From positions 10,044,001 through 10,108,000 of the forward strand of contig OX442319.1 of the NCBI GenBank assembly GCA_949358305.1: 64,000 nt of DNA, written 5' to 3'. A program made the position numbers and the translations under genes. Every line of letters starts with the position of its first letter. The stretch's first letter is position 1. Below the pieces are notes generated by a model that saw only the letters and a list, made by a program, of their open reading frames with translations, was not told where the DNA came from and ran no database searches. The stretch comes from Strigamia acuminata (lineage: Eukaryota > Arthropoda > Chilopoda > Geophilomorpha > Linotaeniidae). Below are positions 30,876 through 39,864 of the stretch, in pieces.

Positions 30876-31382
30876 TTTTAAAGTGGATGCAATCAGTCTG
30901 GATCTGTAGATTTTTTCAACATTGCTTAAAAAGTCTTCTTTAGTGGGTTACTTATCCCCGTGGATGTTTTTGAAAATTGTGTCCCATGGACCTCGGGAAT
31001 CAAGTAATTTCTCACATACTATCCACTGGAGAACGAACGAAAGGGCAGTTTGATTTATTAATCTCTCAAAGTATTTAAGAGAAACATAGTGTTCCTGCAC
31101 TGTTTTTTGCACGTTTTGAGCATCGCCTGCGAGGCTTCAGTGACTTTGCTGCTGGCACAGTTGTATAATCAAACAAAAACACAGAAAAACTGAAAATATG
31201 AAATTAGAGTTGTTGGTTGAGTACAGTTTGGGACAATTAATGTAAATGTCTCTTGAGTTAGTAACTAATCTAAAATGTATAAACAAAAATAAACATAAAA
31301 CGAAATAATTCATTTCTTGTTTTAGAATTTAACAGAAAAATTTATTATATAAAAAAAATTAATGCAAATAAGTAAGGCCGAT
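30876..31382. other. Spacer, no supported gene
   Basis: Sequence without a domain-bearing frame, between the SINE tail and a minus-strand ORF. Confidence 0.4.
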
Positions 31383-31706
31383 TCACATACAAGGCCCTTT
31401 GCGCCACGGCATAAATCTCGTTCCCGATCGTATTGTCGCCGCTGCTGTGGCGTATTCCTTCAGTATCATCCATAATGCTTCGCGATGGAGATATTCATTC
31501 TGCTTGATATTTTTTCCAATTGTCTCGAGATTCATTTTGCAGCGCGCCTCACTCTCGGGGTTAGGGAATGGTTTGGGCAACCGCAGTATAATTTTTTCAA
31601 GAACAAGCTCGAAAACGAATAACTTTCCTTCCCGATTGATGATGTTCTCCAAATAGGCAAGAGTCACCCTGTGTTCGGTCAGGCGTTTTTGGCAAACTGC
31701 TAACAT
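31383..31706 (-). CDS. Unrecognised protein, possibly a terminal exon
   Basis: A 107-aa frame from ATG 31706. The frame stays open upstream to a stop just before TCAAGCAGATTC, and an acceptor-like CAG at about 31766 would extend it by about 20 residues (FYNTVNSSDYSTLIDTADA). It is rich in charged and aliphatic residues, with predicted helices (LAYLENIINREGKLFVFELV) and no Cys motif, signal or membrane segment. I do not recognise the family. Coding-like composition sets it apart from the AT-rich repeats around it. It may belong with the ORFs at 33479-34083 on the same strand, but a direct splice from the donor at about 33511 goes out of frame. Confidence 0.4.
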   Translation of the reverse strand: MLAVCQKRLTEHRVTLAYLENIINREGKLFVFELVLEKIILRLPKPFPNPESEARCKMNLETIGKNIKQNEYLHREALWMILKEYATAAATIRSGTRFMPWRKGPCM

Positions 31707-31769
31707 AGCGTCCGCGGTATCAATGAGGGTGCTGTAGTCACTGCTGTTGACAGTGTTATAGAATCTGCT

Positions 31770-32087
31770 TGATTATTTTTATAAAAAAATGTTATTTCTA
31801 TTTACGAAATAACCTTTTATGCACATTTAAATGTAAAACTCATGTTTGTTATGTTTATTGGTTACTATGTCTGGGCAGTTGCCTAGGCAATCGATTACAA
31901 TGTCTGTACATTGTAATGCATTTCTGGTGTTTGGGTCTATATTTTTGGATCACTACACCAGTGATACGGCTCGGCCAATGGGAGAAAAGCACCCTTTTGA
32001 GTCGAACAAGAGTATAGTAGTAGTACAAAAAAATAAATTAGAAAGTTAGAAAATTTTGGCTTTTGCCGACTTGAGAACTATCTACTT
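31770..32087. repeat. Diverged relative of the 37744 MITE
   Basis: The right part (ACCAGTGATACGGCTCGGCCAATGG region, about 31950-32020) aligns with GCCAGTGAGATGGCTCGGCC at 37919-37938, and both share an AATGTCTG…GCATTT stretch. Clear termini are not visible in this copy. Confidence 0.5.
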
Positions 32088-32320
32088 GACACTACTTGAC
32101 ACTTATCTGTCGATAGGGACAGCTCACCATGTTGATCTTGATCATCCTGTTTTTATTAGAACTTTATTAAACAGCATTTGATCTAGTCAGTACTTGGACG
32201 GTGCGTGCGGTTCTATCCACATAGTTGTGTGGATAAGTTGGGCTAGGGATACCGCGCAAATGCGGAACCCGCGGAATAGAAGCTGGCCCAAAATAAGAAT
32301 GGGAAAAAAATAAAATAAAG
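32088..32320 (+). repeat. 5S rRNA-derived SINE (copy 4)
   Basis: Begins ACTTGACACTTATCTGTCGA, carries CAGTACTTGGACGGTGCGTG (diverged box C) and ends with the GAATAGAAGCTGGCCCAAAA tail and an A-rich run. It lacks the AT-rich composite head of copies 1, 2 and 5, which suggests this is closer to the bare SINE. Confidence 0.8.
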
Positions 32321-33117
32321 ACACTTAAGACCTTTGGCTCTCTTGGTCCTGATCAGCCGCGTCGTATGGGATATTGAAGATTTTTGTATCTTTGCTTAAC
32401 TTTTCCTTGCCATATAATTTCTACATTTGCATCAAGTCCACCCACTTAAATCGCTGGCTCCATTAAACTGGATGCATCGAAAATATATACATCATTCAAA
32501 GAATCATTATCCCATGGATGTTAATCTTCTCTTTGGGACAAAAATAAAAAAAAATAATAGATAGAAGAAAAATGAAGCATAGAACTAAAAAGAATGTAGA
32601 AAAAGTAAATATTTGGGTTGGAGAGCACAAGCATTGTTTGTACATTAAGAGCAAAATCAGTACAGAGAATTTCTGAGCACTCCATACAAAACCTTGTATG
32701 AAGGGTACGAGCACAAGGTAGATCGTATATTGTGTATTGTACAGTCGTGAACAAAAAATTTGTCTGCAATTACACAAACAAATAAAACTAAAACTCAACA
32801 AATCTCACCAATTTTCGGTGCAATTGTAAACAGTCGTGAACAAAAAATTGTCATCTTTTCCCTGGAAAAGATAACTTGTCTACGAAGAAAAGAATACAAA
32901 AAAACAACACAAAAAAACTATTAAAAGAAATCAGTTCTTGAAGCTGTCTCGCATTGACACTGCTCCTCCACCTCTTCCATGGTTGCCATTGGTCCTTTAG
33001 GAGTTGATGGAAAAAAAAATTAAAAATTAAAAATTAAAAATAAAAATTAGAGCTTAAACATTTTAAGTTTGGCATTTTTAAGAAAATACACTTAAAAACA
33101 TTAAAATCGAAAAAGGT
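32321..33117. repeat. SINE-associated tail copy and AT-rich sequence
   Basis: 32570-32745 repeats the GCATAGAACTAAAAAGAATG block found after copies 3 and 6. The phrase CAGTCGTGAACAAAAAATT occurs twice (about 32742 and 32832). 33015-33045 is an ATTAAAA simple repeat. No gene supported. Confidence 0.6.
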
Positions 33118-33497
33118 TATATCATTAAGCGGTGGAAAAGAAACTAACAAGGATTCCCCCAGTAACTGCGAGTGAAAAGGGAAAAGCCCAGTGTCAAAGC
33201 CGCCGTCTATTAAAGTGGGTGGAGGGCAATGTGGCGTTAAGGAAGATCCTCCTTGACCTGACGTTTCGCTGTTTGGACCGCAGTAGCCCGTGGCGGGTAC
33301 GAGGCCTTTTCGGCTCCGTTTGACGGTTCGAAGGTTGCTGGCTTCTTTCCTCAGAGTCGGGTTGCTTGAGAGTGCAGCCCTAAGCGGATGGTAAACTCCA
33401 CCTAAGGCTAAATATCACCACGAGACCGATAGCAAACAAGTACCTTGAGGGAAAGTTGCAAAGAACTTTGAAGAGAGTTCAAGAGTACGTGAAACCA
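33118..33497 (+). pseudogene. Fragment of 28S rRNA, 5' domain
   Basis: About 380 bp match the start of eukaryotic 28S rRNA. The match runs from ATATCATTAAGCGG-GGAAAAG (5' core) through AAACTAACAAGGATTCCCCC, GTAACTGCGAGTGAA, GGGTTGCTTGAGAGTGCAGC, TAAACTCCACCTAAGGCTAA and GAGACCGATAGCAAACAAGT to TTCAAGAGTACGTGAAACC. It spans the D1 region up to the edge of D2. Substitutions in normally invariant positions and the absence of the rest of 28S, ITS2 and 5.8S show it is a displaced, decayed copy, not an rDNA unit. Its right end joins AGGGCTTACTGTTGAACCAT directly. Confidence 0.92.
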
Positions 33498-33889
33498 GGG
33501 CTTACTGTTGAACCATCGTAAAGAAGCATGTGCTTTCCCAATTCTTTAGCCCTGGCTACTCGATTTTTCAGCTTGGCTTCCTCCAGGAGTAAATGTTGCG
33601 CCTCCGCTTTATGCGCCTCAAATATCGGCCGTCCTTCGGGTCCCTTTGGCTTCACCAGAATCACCGCTGCTGCCAGATTTCCTCGCTCGGCGTTAAACTC
33701 AAGCAAGCGGCGGGTATTCCGCTGAACCGCTCGCTTCGATTGCTCTTTTATAACCTTCAAGCCTTTCGGTGTCAAGTTCTTCTTTTCAACGCCTTCCTCC
33801 TCTCGACCTAACGTTCGGTTCCTTTTCTTGACGGTTCCGTTTTTTAATAAACTTCGGGTCCGTTGGGTCCAGTTCTTTTGCTCCTTCAT
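33479..33889 (-). CDS. Unrecognised basic protein, second of two overlapping ORFs
   Basis: A 136-aa frame from ATG 33889, highly basic, with KGLKVIKEQSKRAVQRNTRR and a helical LLLEEAKLKNRVARAKELGK segment. The last residues come from the 28S fragment, so the natural end is probably earlier. ACAGTAAGCC at about 33505-33512 could be a splice donor after LLYDGST. The start overlaps the stop of the upstream ORF as ATGA, so either the two are translated together or a one-base frameshift split one protein. The family is unknown; a mobile-element structural protein or a host gene are both possible. Confidence 0.4.
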   Translation of the reverse strand: MKEQKNWTQRTRSLLKNGTVKKRNRTLGREEEGVEKKNLTPKGLKVIKEQSKRAVQRNTRRLLEFNAERGNLAAAVILVKPKGPEGRPIFEAHKAEAQHLLLEEAKLKNRVARAKELGKHMLLYDGSTVSPGFTYS

Positions 33890-34083
33890 CCTGGCATCGG
33901 ATTATTCAGGTCGATAGTGCAATCATAAAAGTCAAACATGGCCATCGGGTCAACTCCTCTCACCGGAAGTGCCGCTTCAGCTTGAGCAGGCGGTTCGTAT
34001 TCTGGAACCTCGAAATCATCATTGTCAGAAGAATCAGTTGAATGAATGTCCATGCGGTTAAACTTATCCGCCATTTTATCCAT
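33886..34083 (-). CDS. Unrecognised acidic protein, first of two overlapping ORFs
   Basis: A 65-aa frame (MDKMADKFNRMDIHSTDSSD…) that is acidic and Pro-rich (DNDDFEVPEYEPPAQAEAAL) and ends DLNNPMPG at a TGA sharing bases with the ATG of the next ORF. Acidic-then-basic order across the two frames resembles a single polyprotein or a bicistronic pair. No domain recognised. Confidence 0.4.
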   Translation of the reverse strand: MDKMADKFNRMDIHSTDSSDNDDFEVPEYEPPAQAEAALPVRGVDPMAMFDFYDCTIDLNNPMPG

Positions 34084-34192
34084 TGAATCACTTATCTCGA
34101 CGCTCTCACTAGCACTATACTACACACTCTACACGACTCAAACCTTTAGAAACACAGTATAAAACACAAATCAAACAATAATGGGTAAAAAT

Positions 34193-34683
34193 AAACTGGC
34201 AAAAAATTCAAACAAACAAAAATCATTTTTCACTAGCAATTAAAAAGAGAGCAAAACAAATCAACTAAATTAGTATAATTAACTAAACAAGTAATTAAAT
34301 GAATACGATAACTACTAAGATTGACTTGTGCATAAAAGAGTCAGAAAAAGAAATATAACTTGATGCGGCATTGAGGACAGCGAAATAAAACAGCAGTAAA
34401 TATCCAGTAAAGAGCAGAAAAATAAATGAAACATTCTGTAATAAAAAGAAATAGTAATACTTGACACTTATCTGTCGATAGGGACAGCTCACCATGTTGA
34501 TCTTGATCATGCTGTTTTTATTATAACTAAGCAGTTAAACAGCATTGGATCTTGTCAGTACTTGGACGGTGCGTGCTGTTCTATCCACACGCTTGTGTGT
34601 GTTTTGCATGTCAAACCGGAAAACCTCAATTGGGAACTACTGCTACAAGTGGTTAAATAACTCCGCCCGAGTATCACCCTAAC
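34193..34683 (+). repeat. Composite repeat, duplication copy 2, with 5S-derived SINE (copy 5)
   Basis: Repeats 28937-29418 closely: the same AT-rich head, then 5S-like sequence at about 34457-34610 with CAGTACTTGGACGGTGCGTG, then ACTCCGCCCGAGTATCACCC. The block continues at 35391 after the hAT insertion. Confidence 0.85.
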
Positions 34684-35390
34684 TAGGGTTTCTCTACCGG
34701 TATTTACCGGTATCAAAAACCGGTATTTTTTAAAGAAATACCGAATACCGAATACCGTCTTTAGTTCGGTATTCGGTACCGGTTTTTATTGGGAGAAAAG
34801 TATGGTTAATACTGCCGAAATTTTTTATTTTAGGGAAGGAAATGGTCAGTTTTTAACTATTTATATCTTCCATTAATTATTATTATTGTTTTTTTTTTAA
34901 TTTGAGTAAAAATTCGGTCCAATAGACAAGTGCTTGAGTGGTTTGATTCACTGAGGTTCCTATTATTATTTATTATTATTGTTCTTAATACTATATTTAA
35001 AAAAAACGTTCTCAAAATTATTGATAGTTGCGTGTATGTTTTAAAAATGGCGTTAAAATTACAAACCCAATTGAAGAAGTGTATTAACTTGACCCTGAAT
35101 CTGTCTCATTAACTGGTTTGAGCAGACACATTAACCAGAAAATATTTTTTCATAAATCAGACCACGAAATATATTAAAAATTGTATTCAAAATGTGAAAA
35201 AATCCTCAGAAAAAAAAATATATTTTTTAATTTTACTTTTTAAAAAGAAAAATTAAAATAAAACTACAGTATTAAACATTGTAGCTATTTTATTTTACTT
35301 CATTACCGAAAAATACCGGTTTACCGGTTTTTTGAATATTGAAAACCGAAATACCGGTTTTTCAAAATGTCCCGTTTTTGAGAAACCCTA
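34684..35390. mobile_element. hAT-type element with empty-site proof
   Basis: TAGGGTTTCTC…GAGAAACCCTA termini, with ACCCTAAC duplicated at 34676-34683 and 35391-35398. The paralogous block at about 29411-29425 reads through ATCACCCTAACCTCCGATAG with one copy and no insert. Both subterminal regions carry many ACCGGTATT words in both orientations, the usual layout of transposase binding sites. The 707-bp length and lack of a coding frame make it non-autonomous. Confidence 0.9.
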
Positions 35391-36048
35391 ACCCTAACCT
35401 TCGATAGCCTGCCTGGAGGAGCGGGACAGTTAGGTGGCCACGGATAGCCTCGGACAAAAATACAATCCTTGCTTGGCCGAAAAGACTGAAGGGCAAGGAC
35501 GATTCTAAGGGACCCACACCAAAATCCTAATACTATCTTATATCTAACAAAGGTTATTTCGACTTCTGAAAAATAAACGTAGGAGACATTTGTCGATTCT
35601 AACACGGCACTCGTCGTGTCTCGTGTCTCGCGTGAAAAACGCGGCAATTTACGCATAAATCCACAAAAAAGGTGCGAAAAATCGTCGAAAATTGTGAATG
35701 TGATCGCACGCCGGGATGCTAAATCACTCTTTCTGGTTGCTAGCGTCGTACACGGTGCACTTCACGCTGAAGAAATGGTGAAAATCGACGAAACGTGAAA
35801 ATAAATAAACACGTCGCCCAAATTCGCGAAATTCACGAAAATTTGCGACAAATTAGTCAAAAATAGCGTGCTACGCAGGAAAGTTAACCATTCTCTGCTA
35901 CCACTTGTTGCGGGTCCGTTATTTTATTTTGAAGTTTGCTAACAATTAGTTTTGATAGTTTACATCAGCGAAACAAAAGAGCAGTGAATATCCTGTAAGG
36001 AGCAGAAAAACAAATGTAAAATCTCTGTAATAACAAGAAATAGTAATA
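35391..36048 (+). repeat. Duplication copy 2, continued, with a 272-bp insertion
   Basis: Matches 29419-29807 except for 35526-35797, which is absent from copy 1. That insert is bounded by AAAAT on both sides (35521-35525 and 35798-35802), suggesting a 5-bp target duplication. It has no inverted termini and I cannot classify it. Confidence 0.75.
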
Positions 36049-36720
36049 TTTGACACTTATCTGTGGATAGGAACAGCTCACCATTCTGATCACCCTTTTT
36101 CCATAGAACTCGGCAGTTCAGCAGCATTTGATCTAGTCAGTACTTGGATGGGTGCCTGCTGTTCCATCCACATAGTTGTGTGGATAAGTTGGACTTGGGA
36201 TACCACGCAAATGCGGAACTCGCGGAATAGAAGCTGGCCCAAAATAAGAATTGGAAAAAAAAATAAAATAAAGACGCTTACCTTTGGCTCTCTTGGTACT
36301 GATGAGCTGTGTCTTTCACTCATTGAACATGTGGGGTATTGAAGATTTTTCCTTGCCATATAATCTCTACATTTTCATCAAGTCCAATCTTAAATCGCTG
36401 GCTCCATTAAACTGGATGAATCGAAAATATATACAATACTCAAAAAATCACTATTCCATGGGTGTTTAGCCTCACACCTGTACAAAAGCAAAATGAAGCA
36501 TAGAACTAAAAAGAATGTAGAAAAAGTAAATTTTGGGATTGGAGAGTCTAAGGATTGCCTGTACATTAAGAGCAAGATCAGTACAGAAAATTTCTGAGCA
36601 CTCCCTACAAAACCTTGTGTGAAGGGTACGAGCACAAGGTAGATCGTATGTTGTGGTTCTTGAATAGCAAGGCTTGCTGTTGAACAATCGTACTAATTAC
36701 AATCGTCAGTGTTTCCTCCT
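36049..36720 (+). repeat. 5S rRNA-derived SINE (copy 6) and shared 3' tail
   Basis: Almost identical to copy 3, including CAGTACTTGGATGGGTGCCT, the GAATAGAAGCTGGCCCAAAA tail and the GCATAGAACTAAAAAGAATG block at 36493-36720. An extra segment at 36265-36480 separates tail and block and resembles 32320-32500. Confidence 0.85.
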
Positions 36721-37030
36721 TGTCTAAAGTGGATGCAATCAGTGTGGATCTGTGGATGGGTCCAACCATTTCTTCATCCTGCGCAGCATCCTCACATGAG
36801 TTGAGTTCACTATTGCTTTTAGTCATGTGAAGTAGCTGTCCATGGCCTCGGTTGTTTCTGGCGTTTTGTTTCAGACCGATGAAGTATAACATGGCTTTTT
36901 GCTGCACTTTTATTTTCGCTGCTACCAAATAATGTTTCAACTTTTTTGACCATTTCTTCCATGTTAAAGGAATAAATGACAAATAAAATATACTAATTAT
37001 TTCATAGGGTTTTCGGCTGTTTTCAGCCAT
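36605..37030 (-). CDS. Possible retrotransposon Gag-like fragment
   Basis: A 141-aa frame from ATG 37030. WKKWSKKLKHYLVAAKIKVQ followed by KAMLYFIG has the spacing of the Ty3/Gypsy-type Gag N-terminus (W-x2-W, aromatic or Tyr-Leu, then a hydrophobic LLxxxG helix). The 3' half runs into the repeat block shared with 30640-30875 and 32570-32745. That a coding frame overlaps repeat copies supports a mobile-element origin. No zinc knuckle, protease or reverse transcriptase follows. Confidence 0.35.
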   Translation of the reverse strand: MAENSRKPYEIISIFYLSFIPLTWKKWSKKLKHYLVAAKIKVQQKAMLYFIGLKQNARNNRGHGQLLHMTKSNSELNSCEDAAQDEEMVGPIHRSTLIASTLDKEETLTIVISTIVQQQALLFKNHNIRSTLCSYPSHKVL

Positions 37031-37743
37031 CTTCAGTGGTTTGTGATGTTCTGTACGCTAACTCCAAACCAGTCTATCTATATCTTGTATATGTTTGTAT
37101 TTTCTTTCACTTTTTCATGTTTTCTTTGAAGATTGTAAAAATCTAGACTTTCAGCGAATCGGCTGTTTTCACATCTTGGTTTTCCGAGACGAGATCTGAA
37201 GGTCCCGAGACTAGATCTTGTACTAAAAAAAAATCACTCGCCTGTCCTGATCATGCTGGGATAGAAGATGTGGGGGGAGGAGGTTGGTTTCACCAACGTG
37301 TACACCGGTCTAACTCACTACATCACCTATGGTGGCAACCTCGGAGGGAGTGGAAAGGAGGGAGCTAACACGACCATAAGGGGCTCTAAGAGCTAAGGTT
37401 CAGGTGCCAGGGGAGAGAGAAATAAAGCGAGTCCTTTCTCTTTGAAAACCAAGTCTGAACTGCTTTAATAATGTAAAATTTGTCAATAAAGAAAACTTAG
37501 AAGAATGAGAGTATTCAAGGCATAATTCACAGCACTTGTTGAGTGTTTCCAAGTAAAAACCACTTGTTTTTAGAGCCGATTTATTCTACATTACTTCTAA
37601 ATTTAAAGGCAAAACCAAAACTAAAACTAAAACTTGAGTCAAGCCCAAACCTGAACTTTAGTCAAACATAAACATAAACAAATCTGAACTGTGGATACAT
37701 AGCCCAGACTATTGGCAAAGAATACAATAATTAAAACTACAAA
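37031..37743. other. Intergenic or repeat-derived, no supported gene
   Basis: Contains a GC-richer stretch (37250-37440) with GAGAGAAATAAAGCGAGTCC, which could be an LTR or 3' end remnant, but I found no paired termini. Confidence 0.35.
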
Positions 37744-37978
37744 TATACTCTGGCTTACTCTTAAAAGGTACCTAGTTCGAGCCTGTTTACTCCCTACTGT
37801 TGCCTGTATACCACCACCAGGAAATGTAGTCACACAAAATGGCCTCCCGCAATCAATTGCAATGTCTGCACAACCATTGCATTTTGGGTATTTTGGCCTA
37901 CTTTTATGTATACACACGCCAGTGAGATGGCTCGGCCAATACGAACTGGGTACTTTTATAAGAGTAAGCCAGAGTATA
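37744..37978. mobile_element. Tc1/mariner-like MITE
   Basis: TATACTCTGGCTTACTCTTA at the left and TAAGAGTAAGCCAGAGTATA at the right are perfect inverted termini, bounded by TA. 235 bp, non-coding. Confidence 0.85.
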
Positions 37979-39864
37979 TTAAACTAATGACTAATGATAA
38001 TAATAATCTTCAATTCTGCATTCCCTCACAGCACTATTACAAGCCAATTCAATAAAGAGATCTCTTAACAATAGCAGTGCAGCAAACATCATCTCATTAT
38101 TATAACAATAGTACATGCAGTAAAAGGCTTAGGTTAGGTTTAACATGAGAATGCGAGAAAATCGGAAATAACATCAAAAATAGATAAACAACAAAGAATT
38201 CAAGAGTTGAAAGAGCAATAATTACATGAAAAATAGAGAAACAAACAAAGGTAAAAATAACAGTAAATTGGTAGGAATTCTCATAAAAGGCATAAAACAT
38301 TTGCCATGACAACAGTTGTTTTGCTCTCAGACTAAATGGGCATTATTGAAATGAAGAACATGCCTGGGCGTTTGTAAGTTTTTTCGAGCCGACCCCCCTT
38401 GGCGCCTATTTGAAACCCGACGTTTATTTGGGCTTGGCGAAAAATCGGTGATTTTAAAAGGTGAAAATTCAAACTGGTACCAAGTAGCAATGCATTAGCC
38501 ATTCCTGGTGTGATGGATAAACTCTATTGGTGTGGAGTCTTCTGTCGTCACTCGCTTCTTTAATAGCTTGGTTTCTAACAGACCGAATTGTGTCATTAAT
38601 AAAACCCGTTGTGATGGTTTAATTTGGCGTTGGGAAATTAATCAAACAATCTTATCGCGCGAAGGTGGAATTTGTGCAATTGTGGGCGATGGCTTGGAGA
38701 TTTTCCTTAAAATGGTCACCATCAGGCACAAACATTGGGTGATAGGAAAGATCCTGGCACGCTTGTGACTCACAAGTCAACATAATTTATATTCGACAGT
38801 ATCGTACTCATGTTGGGTGTTTAGAGTAAAAAAATGAAGATGCACATATATCTATATAATCACACAAAAGGGGCTGAAAATGTCGACAAGCATGATAACA
38901 TAAAATATATAATCGAAAATGGTGAATTTGCGCTTGTGAAGGCGTGAAAATCATAAAAGGTTAGGTTGACATTCTCAAGATAATTCTAGGAGCTAATGCT
39001 CAGTCGAAGATGTGATGAAAAGTGCTTTTGTTAAAGAAAAATGTTATTATGTCACCTCGATCGAGAGGTGCGGTGGAAATTATAAGTCGATTGTTAGAAA
39101 TATTAGAAAGTTTGCGGAGATGCACTTTTTTTTCTAAATGGCCATCCTTATGACCTTATGGCGTCAAAAGCATAAAAATGGAATATAAGCATAAGGAAAA
39201 TGGATTTTTATGAGAGCACCTTATAAAATAAGGCAGCCAATGTCATGCGCATCGCATGGATTTTAAGAAATGAATCATCGGAATTAGATAAGGTGAAAAA
39301 TAAATAAAAATAGAAAAATGAAGATGGGTTAATTTAAAAATAAAAAAGGGGTGTACAGCATGCCTGTGACACTGTTTTATACTATTGATCTAATGCAGTG
39401 CCTTCTTTCAATGCTCAATAATAATTCGCATTTTGCTGTTAGAATTCCTGACTCTTTAGAAAATGGTTTTTAAGACATCAAAGTTACACCATAGAATATG
39501 GAGAATAAGAGCTGGTGCCTTTGTTGTCAGTGCAATCATTGTTGCATCATGAAACGTCATGGTGGCGCCCTCGTGTGGTTGAGCTGAAGTTCAAAATGGT
39601 TGGCGGGATTGAATGGGAATTGGGAATAGATCGAGTTAATAATTTTTTATTTTTTTAAAATAGTTGAAAATTCAACACACACTTGCTCACTTGTTAATAC
39701 AATATTTGTTTTCATATATATATTTTACAATTGTTAAAGCTATTTGGTATAAATAAATTAATATTGCTACCATATTTTGAGACACTAGTCGAAATAGCTG
39801 ACCATAATTTAATAAGTGCCACAAGATTAATTAATTCATTTAGCAATAAATGCAGTCAAAGTTT
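37979..39864. other. Gene-poor region with an LTR-like relic
   Basis: 39245-39371 resembles the 3' part of the LTR at 28325-28763 (GATGGGTTAA…GCATGCCTGTGACA), though its 5' end is not identifiable. The frame at 38532-38768 shows no domain. 39650-39864 is the AT-rich 3' flank of the receptor kinase gene. Confidence 0.4.

Noticed and set aside
33132-33323. 63-aa + strand ORF
   Set aside because: It lies entirely within the 28S rRNA fragment.
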